Origin: Mangrovivirga cuniculi | Lineage (GTDB): Bacteria > Bacteroidota > Bacteroidia > Cytophagales > Cyclobacteriaceae | NCBI RefSeq assembly: GCF_005166025.1 | Contig: NZ_CP028923.1 | Span: forward strand, 496,001-560,000 | Length of the DNA stretch: 64,000 nucleotides | Direction: 5' to 3' | In this document: positions 25,063-33,993 of the stretch, piece after piece | How the letters are laid out: every line of letters starts with the position of its first letter | Position numbering within the stretch: position 1 is the first letter of the stretch | Translations under genes and position numbers: made by a program | Notes under the pieces: model-generated | The model's input: only the letters and a program-made list of their open reading frames with translations | Database searches by the model: none | Told to the model about the DNA's origin: nothing

Positions 25063-25809
25063 ATGAATTCAATGTCTATAAAAAGTTACCTCAAATTTTT
25101 TCTTCTTGCTTCAGTCGTGATCATTTCACAGTCGTGTAAAGATGATGAAGAAACTCCCGAAACCACCCTGGATTATTTTCCTTTGGATGTTGGAAATTAT
25201 TGGGTTTATGGAGAAGATCTGAATAGCGATCAAACGATTAGTGATGAAGAAAAATTGACCAATACAGTAATAAAGTCAGATCATGTTTTAGATGGAAATT
25301 CATATTCCATGATTGAAACAACAGATAATTCAGGCAACCGAATAGATACACTGTATGCCAGAAAGCAGGGAGCTGATTACATCATATATGCCGAGGATTT
25401 TCTACAGTTTTCTGCTGATATTTCTCAGGCAGAAAGTGAAGTGACTTTATTGATGTCGGACAAAAATGTTGGTGAGACGTGGAACTATAATTTTGTCCTC
25501 AATAGCATTGAGTTTGATGGCCAATTAATTGAAGGTATTGAATTAGATGTAGAAGTAATATTTGAAATGGTTGAAAAAGGAATAAGTCTAACTACTGAAG
25601 CAGGGACCTTTGATGAAGTAATAGCAGTGGAACAGACGATTAACCTACCTTTTTTATTCGATGAATTTGAAAGCTTACTACCTGTTACCCGGTTTTACTT
25701 TGCACCTGAAGTCGGAATAATTTTGACTGAAACGGAAATAGTGGTAAATGAAGATACAGGAGAGACCGAAACCTCACAAAATGAATTGATTGAATATTCG
25801 TTAAATTAA
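25063..25809 (+). CDS. Hypothetical lipoprotein with YFPLDVGNYW motif
   Basis: A 248-residue predicted lipoprotein. The signal segment KFFLLASVVIISQSC ends at Cys25, followed by an acidic DDEETPETT linker that favours export to the outer membrane surface. The mature part begins DYFPLDVGNYWVYG, a segment shared by many Bacteroidota secreted lipoproteins of unknown role. The rest is acidic and beta-rich, with LTTEAGTFDEVIAVEQ and YFAPEVGIILTETEI. I cannot give a function. An ATG six codons in from the annotated start region (residue 4) is an alternative. It stands alone between the fad terminator and a convergent methyltransferase gene. Confidence 0.75.
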   Translation: MNSMSIKSYLKFFLLASVVIISQSCKDDEETPETTLDYFPLDVGNYWVYGEDLNSDQTISDEEKLTNTVIKSDHVLDGNSYSMIETTDNSGNRIDTLYARKQGADYIIYAEDFLQFSADISQAESEVTLLMSDKNVGETWNYNFVLNSIEFDGQLIEGIELDVEVIFEMVEKGISLTTEAGTFDEVIAVEQTINLPFLFDEFESLLPVTRFYFAPEVGIILTETEIVVNEDTGETETSQNELIEYSLN

Positions 25810-25821
25810 AAAAATGCTTAT

Positions 25822-26355
25822 TTAATTGAGCCAGCCATTTTTCCTGACAATTTCCCAAACAGCAATTCCTGTAGCGACAGAAACATTGAAAGAATGTTTT
25901 GAACCAAATTGAGGGATTTCCACAACAATGTCTGCTTCAGAAATAACATCATCTGATACACCAAAGACTTCATTACCGATGACAAGGGCTATTTTCTCAT
26001 TATTATCTGGTAACTTATCCAGCATCGTACTTTTATCGGCTTGTTCAAGAGCATAAACTTTATAGCCATCGTCTTTTAATTCTTTAATTACATCAGAGAC
26101 ATTTTCTTCATGTTGCCAGGTGACTGTTTCTGTTGCTCCAAGAGCAGTTTTTTGTATTTCCCTGTGTGGGGGTTTGGCTGTAATGCCACAAAGAAATAAT
26201 TTTTCAAGCCTGAAAGCATCCGCAGTTCTAAAGCATGATCCGACATTATTCATGCTCCTGATATTATCCAGAACTAAAACTAGCGGAAATTTTTCTGCCT
26301 TTTCAAACTCATCCGGAGACAATCTGTTTAGCTCTTGTGTCTTTAACTTTCGCAT
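25822..26355 (-). CDS. TrmH/SpoU-family RNA 2'-O-methyltransferase
   Basis: A 177-residue SPOUT methyltransferase. The three knotted-fold motifs are present: NNVGSCFRTADAFRL (motif 1), IALVIGNEVFGVSDD (motif 2) and VEIPQFGSKHSFNVSVATGI (motif 3). There is no N-terminal substrate-binding domain, so the protein is minimal, and the RNA target (tRNA or rRNA ribose) cannot be told. It is convergent with the lipoprotein gene and divergent from mutS, with about 93 bases between the two starts. A TAGTTTTG box (minus strand, 26422-26415) may be its -7 element. Confidence 0.93.
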   Translation of the reverse strand: MRKLKTQELNRLSPDEFEKAEKFPLVLVLDNIRSMNNVGSCFRTADAFRLEKLFLCGITAKPPHREIQKTALGATETVTWQHEENVSDVIKELKDDGYKVYALEQADKSTMLDKLPDNNEKIALVIGNEVFGVSDDVISEADIVVEIPQFGSKHSFNVSVATGIAVWEIVRKNGWLN

Positions 26356-26448
26356 AAATTTAAATACCTGGCTATATAGTCGTTAATTATTTTTATTTTT
26401 GATGTTTGAGTAAGCAAAACTACAACATCCTAATTTAATTGAGAAGGT

Positions 26449-29055
26449 ATGGCAGGTAAAAGCGCTGGGAAAGAAACTCCCTTAATGAAGCAATATAACC
26501 AGATTAAAGCCAAGTATCCTGGGGCAATGCTTTTATTCAGAGTTGGGGACTTTTATGAGACATTTGGAGAAGATGCAGTTACTGCTGCAAAAGTACTGGA
26601 TATAGTTTTGACCAAACGGTCAAACGGTGCCGCAGCTAAAATTGAATTAGCGGGATTTCCTCATCATGCATTAGATTCTTACCTTCCAAAATTAGTTAGA
26701 TCAGGGCATAGGGTGGCAATATGCGATCAGCTTGAAGATCCAAAATCTGTAAAAGGAATTGTAAAACGAGGGGTAACAGAGCTTGTGACACCAGGGTTGT
26801 CATTTAATGATAATGTACTCGACAGATCTAAGAATAATTTTCTGGCATCTATTCACGTTAATAAAGATTCATGGGGGGTAGCTTTTCTGGACCTTTCCAC
26901 AGGAGAGTTTCTTACAACCCAGGGAAATAAGCAGTATGCCGAAAAACTGATTCAGGGTTTTGCTCCGGCCGAGATTATATACAATAAGGCTCAGCGGAAG
27001 AACTTCGATCAGGGTTTCTCTGAACGGTATAATACGTACACTCTCGAAGACTGGGTATATCAATATGACTTTACCTATGAAAAGCTTACCAATCATTTTA
27101 AGACTAATTCGTTAAAGGGATTCGGAGTTGAGGAGATGGAGCACGGTATAGTTGCTGCCGGATCCATTTTGCAATATCTCGAAGATACTGAGCATAAGGA
27201 TCTGGCACATATTTCTGCAATTTCAAGGATTGAAGAAGAGAAGTATGTCTGGTTGGATAGATTTACAATACGAAACCTAGAATTAATTGCACCACAACAA
27301 CCTGGCGGAGTACCCTTAATTGATATACTTGATAAAACTGTTTCCCCGATGGGAGCCAGATTATTAAAAAAATGGCTCGTTTTACCGTTAAAAGATGAGT
27401 ATTTAATAAAGCAAAGATTAAACCGGGTTGAGCTATTGGTCAAAGATGAAAAGCTCAGAGAAGGAGTTATTTCCCATTTAAAAAACATCAATGATCTTGA
27501 AAGATTAATCTCAAAAGTTGCTGTTGCGCGTATCAATCCACGTGAAATGGTACAGCTTAGAAAATCCATTGAGAATACTCAACCGATAATTTCTTTACTT
27601 GAGGCAAGTGGGGAGACTGAATTACAAAAAATTGCTGAAAGATTAAGCCCATGTGAGACACTTCTTGAGAAGATTACGACCGAATTGGCAGATGATCCGC
27701 CTTTAAATTCCACGCAGGGCAATGTAATTAAAGAAGGTGTTGACGAAAGGCTGGATGAATTGCGAAAAATTGCTTTTTCTGGAAAGGACTATCTTGCTCA
27801 GATCCAGCAACGTGAGATGGAAAGAACCGGTATTCCATCTTTAAAAATTGCCTATAACAAAGTATTTGGATATTACCTGGAGGTAACAAATACCCATAAG
27901 GATAAAGTTCCACCAGAATGGATCCGAAAACAGACCCTTGTTAATTCTGAAAGATACATAACGGAAGAACTCAAGGAGTATGAAGATAAAATTTTAAACG
28001 CGGAAGATGAGCTTCATGTAATAGAGCACAATCTATACAATGAGTTGATCAGGACTGCGGCAGAATATGTTGCCCAGATTCAGGAAAACGCAAGAGTACT
28101 TGCTATGCTTGACTGCCTGGCTTCTTATGCCTACCTGGCTTTAAAAGAGAAGTATGTAAAGCCTGAGATCATGGACCACAGAAATATTGATATTAAAGAG
28201 GGTCGTCACCCGGTAATTGAAAAACAATTACCAATAGGTGAGGAATATGTTCCGAATGATGTTTACCTGGATGATAGTGACAATAAGATATTAATTATTA
28301 CAGGACCTAACATGGCCGGTAAATCCGCATTGTTGAGGCAGACAGCTCTGATAGTCATTATGTCACAAATCGGGTGCTTTGTTCCTGCCAAAACAGCTGA
28401 AATAGGAATCGTCGATAAAATATTTACCAGGGTAGGGGCATCGGATAACTTGTCTCAGGGAGAATCAACTTTCATGGTTGAAATGACCGAGACTGCAAGC
28501 ATATTAAATAACCTTAGTGATCGCTCGCTTGTATTAATGGATGAAATCGGACGGGGCACGAGTACGTATGATGGCATATCAATAGCATGGTCTATAGTAG
28601 AATATCTTCATAATAATGACCTGCCGGTTAAAACTTTATTTGCCACTCATTATCACGAACTAAATCAATTAGCTGATGATTTTGGCGGGATTAAGAATTT
28701 TAATGTTAGCGTAAAAGAAGTTGGCAACAAGATCATATTTATGCGAAAATTAAAAGAGGGAGGAAGTGAACACAGTTTTGGTATTCATGTTGCGCAACTA
28801 GCAGGTATGCCAAACCAGGTTGTTTTAAGGGCTCACGAAATTCTTCAGCATTTAGAAAAGGACAAACTGAGTAAAAACGAAAAAGAAAAAATCGCTTCTG
28901 TTCCAAAAAATAATTTTCAGTTAAGCATGTTTGAAGCAGATCCGGCCTTTGAAGAAGTAAAAGGTTTGATAGATGGATTAGATATAAATACGATCTCTCC
29001 GGTAGAAGCCCTGCTGAAACTCAATGAGATAAAGATGATGATGAAAAAAGACTGA
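26449..29055 (+). CDS. mutS: DNA mismatch repair protein MutS
   Basis: An 868-residue mismatch-recognition ATPase. The N-terminal mismatch-reading motif is intact (RVGDFYETFGEDA, with the Phe-x-Glu pair). Connector and lever domains follow. The ATPase has Walker A GPNMAGKSALLRQT (about 620-635), STFMVEMTETASIL, Walker B LVLMDEIGRGTSTYDG and FATHYHEL. The C-terminus ends with SPVEALLKLNEIKMM, a typical MutS tail, so the gene is complete. The ATG is preceded by GAGAAGG, one of the few Shine-Dalgarno-like sequences here. It is the second DNA-repair gene of the window. Confidence 0.98.
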   Translation: MAGKSAGKETPLMKQYNQIKAKYPGAMLLFRVGDFYETFGEDAVTAAKVLDIVLTKRSNGAAAKIELAGFPHHALDSYLPKLVRSGHRVAICDQLEDPKSVKGIVKRGVTELVTPGLSFNDNVLDRSKNNFLASIHVNKDSWGVAFLDLSTGEFLTTQGNKQYAEKLIQGFAPAEIIYNKAQRKNFDQGFSERYNTYTLEDWVYQYDFTYEKLTNHFKTNSLKGFGVEEMEHGIVAAGSILQYLEDTEHKDLAHISAISRIEEEKYVWLDRFTIRNLELIAPQQPGGVPLIDILDKTVSPMGARLLKKWLVLPLKDEYLIKQRLNRVELLVKDEKLREGVISHLKNINDLERLISKVAVARINPREMVQLRKSIENTQPIISLLEASGETELQKIAERLSPCETLLEKITTELADDPPLNSTQGNVIKEGVDERLDELRKIAFSGKDYLAQIQQREMERTGIPSLKIAYNKVFGYYLEVTNTHKDKVPPEWIRKQTLVNSERYITEELKEYEDKILNAEDELHVIEHNLYNELIRTAAEYVAQIQENARVLAMLDCLASYAYLALKEKYVKPEIMDHRNIDIKEGRHPVIEKQLPIGEEYVPNDVYLDDSDNKILIITGPNMAGKSALLRQTALIVIMSQIGCFVPAKTAEIGIVDKIFTRVGASDNLSQGESTFMVEMTETASILNNLSDRSLVLMDEIGRGTSTYDGISIAWSIVEYLHNNDLPVKTLFATHYHELNQLADDFGGIKNFNVSVKEVGNKIIFMRKLKEGGSEHSFGIHVAQLAGMPNQVVLRAHEILQHLEKDKLSKNEKEKIASVPKNNFQLSMFEADPAFEEVKGLIDGLDINTISPVEALLKLNEIKMMMKKD

Positions 29056-29084
29056 TATTTTTCATTAAAAATTTATCCCAAGGT

Positions 29085-29115
29085 ATTGAAAAATACATAT
29101 CGTGTATTATATTTG
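29085..29115 (+). promoter_or_regulatory. Promoter of the tRNA locus
   Basis: ATTG (29085-29088), exactly 19 bases, then TATATTTG (29108-29115). This is a near-perfect Bacteroidota promoter. Transcription should start near 29121, about 26 bases before tRNA-Gly. Confidence 0.7.
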
Positions 29116-29146
29116 CAGTCCCTTTCAAACGGTAAGGGAATTACAA

Positions 29147-29219
<73 letters not shown>

Positions 29220-29234
29220 CAAAATAGCACTTCG

Positions 29235-29264
29235 ATTGAGAGATACTTCTCTCAATTTTTTTTT
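29235..29264 (+). terminator. Terminator after tRNA-Gly
   Basis: A perfect 9-bp stem ATTGAGAGA (29235-29243) / TCTCTCAAT (29248-29256) with a 4-base loop and nine T. It would separate tRNA-Gly from tRNA-Leu unless read through. Confidence 0.8.
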
Positions 29265-29277
29265 CTACCGTATTAAC

Positions 29278-29295
29278 AGACTAGGAATCTAGTCT
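29278..29295 (+). other. Hairpin immediately upstream of tRNA-Leu
   Basis: AGACTAG (29278-29284) pairs with CTAGTCT (29289-29295) around GAAT. It ends 2 bases before the mature 5' end of tRNA-Leu. It could be a leader structure for processing or part of an unrecognised promoter. Confidence 0.5.
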
Positions 29296-29297
29296 AT

Positions 29298-29385
29298 GCC
29301 GGAGTGGTGGAATTGGTAGACACGCAAGACTTAAAATCTTGTGGCCTTCTTGGCCGTGCGGGTTCAAGTCCCGCCTCTGGTACCA
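29298..29385 (+). tRNA. tRNA-Leu (anticodon UAA)
   Basis: A class II tRNA with a long variable arm. Acceptor GCCGGAG pairs with CTCTGGT (two G-U pairs); the anticodon stem CAAGA/TCTTG encloses CTTAAAA (anticodon TAA); the extra arm GGCCTTCTTGGCC-type hairpin precedes T arm GCGGG/CCCGC with TTCAAGT. Discriminator A and an encoded CCA at 29383-29385. It reads UUA codons. There is no clear promoter box of its own between it and the preceding terminator. Confidence 0.97.
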
Positions 29386-29417
29386 AAAGCTCTCAGAAAT
29401 GAGGGCTTTTGTTTTTT
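29385..29417 (+). terminator. Terminator after tRNA-Leu
   Basis: An 11-bp stem (29385-29395 with 29400-29410, one G-U pair) closed by a GAAA tetraloop, then G and six T. The stem begins at the last base of the encoded CCA. Confidence 0.8.
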
Positions 29418-29511
29418 CCACTCATCTAGTTTATCTACCATTTAAATATTATTCAAACACTCTGACCGTATTCTTGGTTATTTTTGTTATTGCAATCAAA
29501 TTAGAATCACA

Positions 29512-32379
29512 ATGTATAAATCATTATCAACCAAACAGGCTTTAATGGCCTTTTTGATACTTTTTTCGTGGTCTACTTTTGCCCAGACCAAATTAATCGA
29601 AAAAGTGGAAAAGAAAGACGGAGAGCTAACCATTCCATACTCGAAATACAAGCTTGAAAATGGATTAACTCTAATTGTACATGAAGATCATTCTGATCCT
29701 TTAGTTCATGTTGATGTTACATACCATGTAGGATCAGCAAGAGAGGAAATCAAAAAATCAGGTTTCGCTCACTTCTTTGAGCACATGATGTTTCAGGGAT
29801 CTGAAAATGTAGCTGACGAAGAGCACTTCAAAATTGTTACTGAATCAGGAGGTACTTTAAATGGTACGACTAACCGTGACAGAACAAATTATTTTGAAAC
29901 TGTACCAAGTAATCAGCTCGAAACTATGCTTTGGCTTGAAGCTGACAGGATGGGGTACTTACTTCCTGCAGTAACACAAAAGAAATTTGAAGTTCAGCGT
30001 GAAACTGTAAAAAACGAAAAGCAACAACGATACGATAATTCTCCTTACGGACTTTTCAGAGAGTTACAAGCAGAGTCACTCTACCCATATGGCCACCCAT
30101 ATAGCTGGTTAACTATTGGTAAATTAGAAGATCTTGACAGAGTTGATGTTGAAGACCTGAAAAAATTCTTCCTTAGATGGTACGGTCCTAACAATGCTGT
30201 TTTAACAGTAGGTGGAGATGTTGATACTAAAGAAGTAGTAAAAATGGCCGAAAAATATTTCGGAACCATCCCAACTGGTCCTGAAGTTGACGATCTTGAA
30301 ATCGAACCTATTTCAGTTGATGAAGACCGTTATGTTCACTACGAAGATAAGAATATTCGTTTCCCTGCTTTAATCGTAACTTTCCCAACAGTTCCTGCTT
30401 ATCACGAAGATGAGCCGGCGCTTGATTATTTAGGACAGCTATTCGGAACAGGAAAAAAATCATTCTTTTATAAAGAATTTGTAAAAACTCAAAAAGCTAT
30501 TCAGGGTAGCGCATTTCATAATTCTTCTGAATTAGCAGGTGAAATGACATTCTTTGTTTTACCTTACCCTGGTAGAAGTCTATCTGATTTTGAGACTGAA
30601 ATGAGAAAGATAATCTTCGAAAGCTTCGAAGAAAAAGGAGTTTCAGATGAGGATATTGAGAAAATCAGAGCGTCTTATGAGAGTAGTTTCATCAATGGTC
30701 TGACTTCTGTAAGAGGTAAAGTAAGCAGACTTGCAGCGTATGAAACTTTTGCTGATGATGCTGATTATATAGGAAAAGACCTTCAAAGATATCTTGACGT
30801 TACTAAGGAAGATGTAATGCGTGTTTATAATAAATACATTAAAGGAAAGAATGCTGTTTATTTAAGCGTTGTTCCTGATGCAAATACACCTCCTGCTCAA
30901 GCGAATAATTATGAGCCTAAAACTGAAGGAGATAATCCATATCCAACTACTGATTATTCAAAGATAAGTGCGAGAACTCCTGAGAAAGATTCTTTCGACA
31001 GAAGTGAACAACCTGAAAGCGGAAAAGCTCCATTAGTACCAGTACCAAATTTCTGGACTTCGAAAATGGATAATGGTATCAAAATGATCGGTACCAAAAG
31101 TGATGAAGTTCCAACAGTGGCTATTCTTATTGAAATTGAAGGTGGCGCAAGAATGGAATCTAAAATGCAGGATAAAGCAGGTGTTGCTCAATTAACAGCT
31201 TCTTTAATGAATGAATCTACTGAGAACTATACTGCTGAAGAAATTCAGGAAGAATTAAGAAAGTTAGGTTCTTCTGTTAGTGTTAGTGCAGGATCAAGCT
31301 CTTCTCAGATGACTATCCAAACATTGAGTAAAAACCTGGATAAAACGCTAGAGCTTGCTGAAGAGATTCTTTACAGACCAAAGTTTACTCAGGAAGAATT
31401 TGAACGATTGAAGAAACAGCAATTTGAAGGGGTAATGGCTTCATTAAAAGACCCTTCATCAATAGCAAGCAACATATTTGACAGACTACTTTACGGAGAA
31501 GGTCATATATATTCTCTTCCTTCTTCAGGTAATATTGCTACTTTACAAAATATTACTCTGGAAGATGTGAAGGCATTCTACGAAAAGAATTATTCTGCAG
31601 GATTGGCTTCAATTACAGTTGTTGGTGATGTAGAGAAAAAAGAAGCATTAGAAAGTCTTTCTTTCTTAAAAGACTGGAAGAATACTGGTGTAGAAGTTCC
31701 TGAATTGCCGGCTACTCCTGATATTGACAAAACAACAGTTTACTTTGTTGACAAAGAAGGAGCTCCTCAAAGTCAGATCCGAGTTGGTTATGTAAGTGAC
31801 CTCAAGTACGATGTTACAGGCCCTTATTTCAAGACTACCTTGATGAACTACCCACTAGGTGGAGCTTTTAATTCCAGAATAAACCTCAATTTGAGAGAAG
31901 ATAAAGGCTGGACTTATGGAGCGAGATCTTACTTCTCAGCATCTGATGTACCAGGTCCGTTTACTGTTTCTGCCGGTATTAAAGGTAATGCTACTGATAG
32001 TGCACTTGTTGAAATCATGAAGGAGTTAAAAGATTACGCAGACAACGGTATTACGAAAGAAGAATTGGCTTTTATGAAAAAGTCAGTTGCACAGCGTGAT
32101 GCATTGAAGTATGAAACTCCTTTCCAAAAGGCAGGATATTTAAGCCGAATTCAGGAGTATGATCTTCCAAAAGATTATGTAAAGCAGCAAGCTAAGATCA
32201 TTAGTGATGTTACAGCTGCGGAGCTTAACACCCTTGCTAAAAAATATATTCCATATGACAAATTAACAGTTGTTGTTGTTGGAGACAAGGCAAGCTTAAT
32301 GGATAAGATAAAAGATCTTGGTTATAATGTTGTAGAGTGGAATCCTGAAAAGAAGGAAGCTGATTCTGGAACAGAATAA
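29512..32379 (+). CDS. M16-family zinc peptidase (two-domain, exported)
   Basis: A 955-residue pitrilysin/insulinase-family protein. Residues 1-25 are a signal peptide ending SWSTFAQ. The N-terminal half carries the inverted zinc motif HFFEH (residues 87-91, HxxEH) with a downstream glutamate in VKNEKQQR. The second half repeats the fold but lacks HxxEH, as usual for the inactive partner domain. It is probably periplasmic or surface-exposed and degrades peptides; substrates are unknown. An ATG at 29512 gives MYKSLSTKQALMAFLI. It is followed by a very strong terminator, so it is monocistronic. Confidence 0.94.
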   Translation: MYKSLSTKQALMAFLILFSWSTFAQTKLIEKVEKKDGELTIPYSKYKLENGLTLIVHEDHSDPLVHVDVTYHVGSAREEIKKSGFAHFFEHMMFQGSENVADEEHFKIVTESGGTLNGTTNRDRTNYFETVPSNQLETMLWLEADRMGYLLPAVTQKKFEVQRETVKNEKQQRYDNSPYGLFRELQAESLYPYGHPYSWLTIGKLEDLDRVDVEDLKKFFLRWYGPNNAVLTVGGDVDTKEVVKMAEKYFGTIPTGPEVDDLEIEPISVDEDRYVHYEDKNIRFPALIVTFPTVPAYHEDEPALDYLGQLFGTGKKSFFYKEFVKTQKAIQGSAFHNSSELAGEMTFFVLPYPGRSLSDFETEMRKIIFESFEEKGVSDEDIEKIRASYESSFINGLTSVRGKVSRLAAYETFADDADYIGKDLQRYLDVTKEDVMRVYNKYIKGKNAVYLSVVPDANTPPAQANNYEPKTEGDNPYPTTDYSKISARTPEKDSFDRSEQPESGKAPLVPVPNFWTSKMDNGIKMIGTKSDEVPTVAILIEIEGGARMESKMQDKAGVAQLTASLMNESTENYTAEEIQEELRKLGSSVSVSAGSSSSQMTIQTLSKNLDKTLELAEEILYRPKFTQEEFERLKKQQFEGVMASLKDPSSIASNIFDRLLYGEGHIYSLPSSGNIATLQNITLEDVKAFYEKNYSAGLASITVVGDVEKKEALESLSFLKDWKNTGVEVPELPATPDIDKTTVYFVDKEGAPQSQIRVGYVSDLKYDVTGPYFKTTLMNYPLGGAFNSRINLNLREDKGWTYGARSYFSASDVPGPFTVSAGIKGNATDSALVEIMKELKDYADNGITKEELAFMKKSVAQRDALKYETPFQKAGYLSRIQEYDLPKDYVKQQAKIISDVTAAELNTLAKKYIPYDKLTVVVVGDKASLMDKIKDLGYNVVEWNPEKKEADSGTE

Positions 32380-32399
32380 TTGAAATAGATTTTGATATA

Positions 32400-32434
32400 A
32401 CAGGCATCTCCTTTAAGAGATGCCTGTTTTTTTT
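32400..32434 (+). terminator. Terminator after the M16 peptidase
   Basis: A 10-bp stem CAGGCATCTC (32401-32410) / GAGATGCCTG (32417-32426), 6-base loop and eight T. A textbook rho-independent terminator. Confidence 0.88.
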
Positions 32435-32521
32435 AGGTTAATTCTTGTTAAAAGAGCATATTCCAGGTGCTTTTAAAAAGGATAATAAAGAATTATGAAG
32501 AGTATAATTCTCAATCTTTTA

Positions 32522-32529
32522 TATCTTTG
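32522..32529 (+). promoter_or_regulatory. Candidate -7 box of the MoxR gene
   Basis: TATCTTTG matches TAnnTTTG, 29 bases before the ATG at 32559. No clear TTTG 19-21 bases upstream. Confidence 0.35.
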
Positions 32530-32558
32530 TTACTTTCTAAATTGGATGATCAGAAATT

Positions 32559-33554
32559 ATGGAAGAAAATCAAAATGCCATAAATCAAGATAGGATTCAG
32601 GAACACCAGGAAAAAATCCAGAGAGTGTTTTCTGAGGTTAATAAAGTTGTCGTTGGCCAACATAAAATGGTCAATAGATTATTGATCGGATTATTTACAA
32701 ACGGACATATTCTTTTGGAAGGTGTGCCCGGTCTAGCGAAAACTTTAACCATTAGTACATTAGCTAATGTTCTACATTTAGATTTTAAGCGGATCCAGTT
32801 TACACCGGACCTTCTTCCTGCTGACCTTATTGGTACAATGATTTACAATCAGCAGAAGGCAGAGTTTGAAACTAAGAAAGGGCCGATCTTTGCTAATATT
32901 ATTTTAGCAGATGAGATCAACCGTTCTCCAGCGAAAGTACAGTCAGCATTACTGGAGTCAATGCAGGAGAAGCAGGTTACGATAGGTGAAAACACCTATA
33001 AGCTTGACAGGCCATTCCTTGTTATGGCTACTCAAAACCCGGTAGACCAGGAAGGAACTTACCCTCTTCCGGAAGCACAGGTCGATAGGTTTATGCTGAA
33101 GGTTTATGTTGATTATCCTAGTAAGGAAGACGAATTGGAAATCATGAAGAGAATGTCTAACCTTCAATTCAATCAAACGGTAGAAACAGTTCTAACGAAA
33201 GAGGAAATTTTTCAGATAAGAGAAGAAGTTAATTCTGTATCTATTTCTGAAGAACTTGAAAAATATATAATTGAATTAGTATTCGCTACAAGGAGGCCTG
33301 CTGAGTATAACATGCCTGATGTAGCTAATTATGTTCAGTTTGGGGTATCACCAAGAGCAAGTATAAACTTAAACCTGGCGGCGAAGGCAGTTGCTTTCTT
33401 TAATCAGAGAGATTATGTTCTTCCTGAAGACATAAAGGAAGTAGCTCATGATGTACTTAGTCACAGAATCTTGTTGAATTATGAAGCGGAAGCTGATAAT
33501 GTCTCAACGCAGGATATTATTGATATTGTACTGGATAAAGTTCCGATTAATTAG
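32559..33554 (+). CDS. MoxR-family AAA+ ATPase
   Basis: A 331-residue ATPase chaperone. Walker A is GVPGLAKT (residues 55-62), Walker B LADEINRSP (about 110-118), with LLESMQEKQVTIG and MATQNPVDQEGTYPLPEAQVDRF as MoxR hallmarks. The C-terminal lid region includes SPRASINLNLAAKA. In other bacteria such genes stand beside DUF58 and von Willebrand A domain genes and help assemble or activate complexes. Here it is alone, bounded by a terminator on each side, so the partner is not apparent. Start chosen by the conserved MEENQN opening and by the upstream promoter box. Confidence 0.94.
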   Translation: MEENQNAINQDRIQEHQEKIQRVFSEVNKVVVGQHKMVNRLLIGLFTNGHILLEGVPGLAKTLTISTLANVLHLDFKRIQFTPDLLPADLIGTMIYNQQKAEFETKKGPIFANIILADEINRSPAKVQSALLESMQEKQVTIGENTYKLDRPFLVMATQNPVDQEGTYPLPEAQVDRFMLKVYVDYPSKEDELEIMKRMSNLQFNQTVETVLTKEEIFQIREEVNSVSISEELEKYIIELVFATRRPAEYNMPDVANYVQFGVSPRASINLNLAAKAVAFFNQRDYVLPEDIKEVAHDVLSHRILLNYEAEADNVSTQDIIDIVLDKVPIN

Positions 33555-33576
33555 TTAGTACTTTATATAAAAAAAT

Positions 33577-33605
33577 AAAGGCTATCTGAATGATAGCCTT
33601 TTTTT
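33577..33605. terminator. Bidirectional terminator between MoxR and RlpA genes
   Basis: A perfect 10-bp stem AAAGGCTATC (33577-33586) / GATAGCCTTT (33592-33601) with TGAAT loop and T run. It serves moxR on the plus strand and the minus-strand rlpA, whose stop codon abuts it. Confidence 0.85.
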
Positions 33606-33993
33606 ATGGAAAGCTAATAACCTCGACTCTTACTTTTAATAAGCCTGCTCTAATTAATCCAATCTTTTCTGCAGCAACTCTTGAAATATCAACTACTCTT
33701 CCTTTAACCCACGGGCCTCTATCATTGACAGTGACATTTACACTTTCTCCTGTTTTCAGGTTTGTAACTTTTAAAACTGTTCCAAAGGGATGTTTTGGAT
33801 GAGCAGCAGTTAATTTTTTAGGGTCGTACTTAGCTCCGGATGCTGTTGACCTGCCGGTAAATTTATCGTGATAATAAGAAGCAATACCTTCTTCAGTGTG
33901 CTTTGAAAAATCAGAATCCTGAGCTGTTACTTCGTTAGATAAAAACAGGAACAGGCCTGATATTATCAGAATAAAGAGGTTATTTTTTTTCAT
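33604..33993 (-). CDS. RlpA-like septal ring lytic transglycosylase domain protein
   Basis: A 129-residue exported protein with signal peptide MKKNNLFILIISGLFLFLS and a double-psi beta-barrel. GIASYYHDKFTGRSTASG, KLTAAHPKHPFGTVLKVTN and NDRGPWVKGRVVDISR with AAEKIGL are RlpA hallmarks. There is no SPOR domain. It probably acts on denuded glycan strands or is a structural envelope protein. I used the ATG at 33991-33993; an extension eight codons upstream is possible. It overlaps the dsbD stop by 14 bases, so translation is probably coupled. Confidence 0.9.
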   Translation of the reverse strand: MKKNNLFILIISGLFLFLSNEVTAQDSDFSKHTEEGIASYYHDKFTGRSTASGAKYDPKKLTAAHPKHPFGTVLKVTNLKTGESVNVTVNDRGPWVKGRVVDISRVAAEKIGLIRAGLLKVRVEVISFP

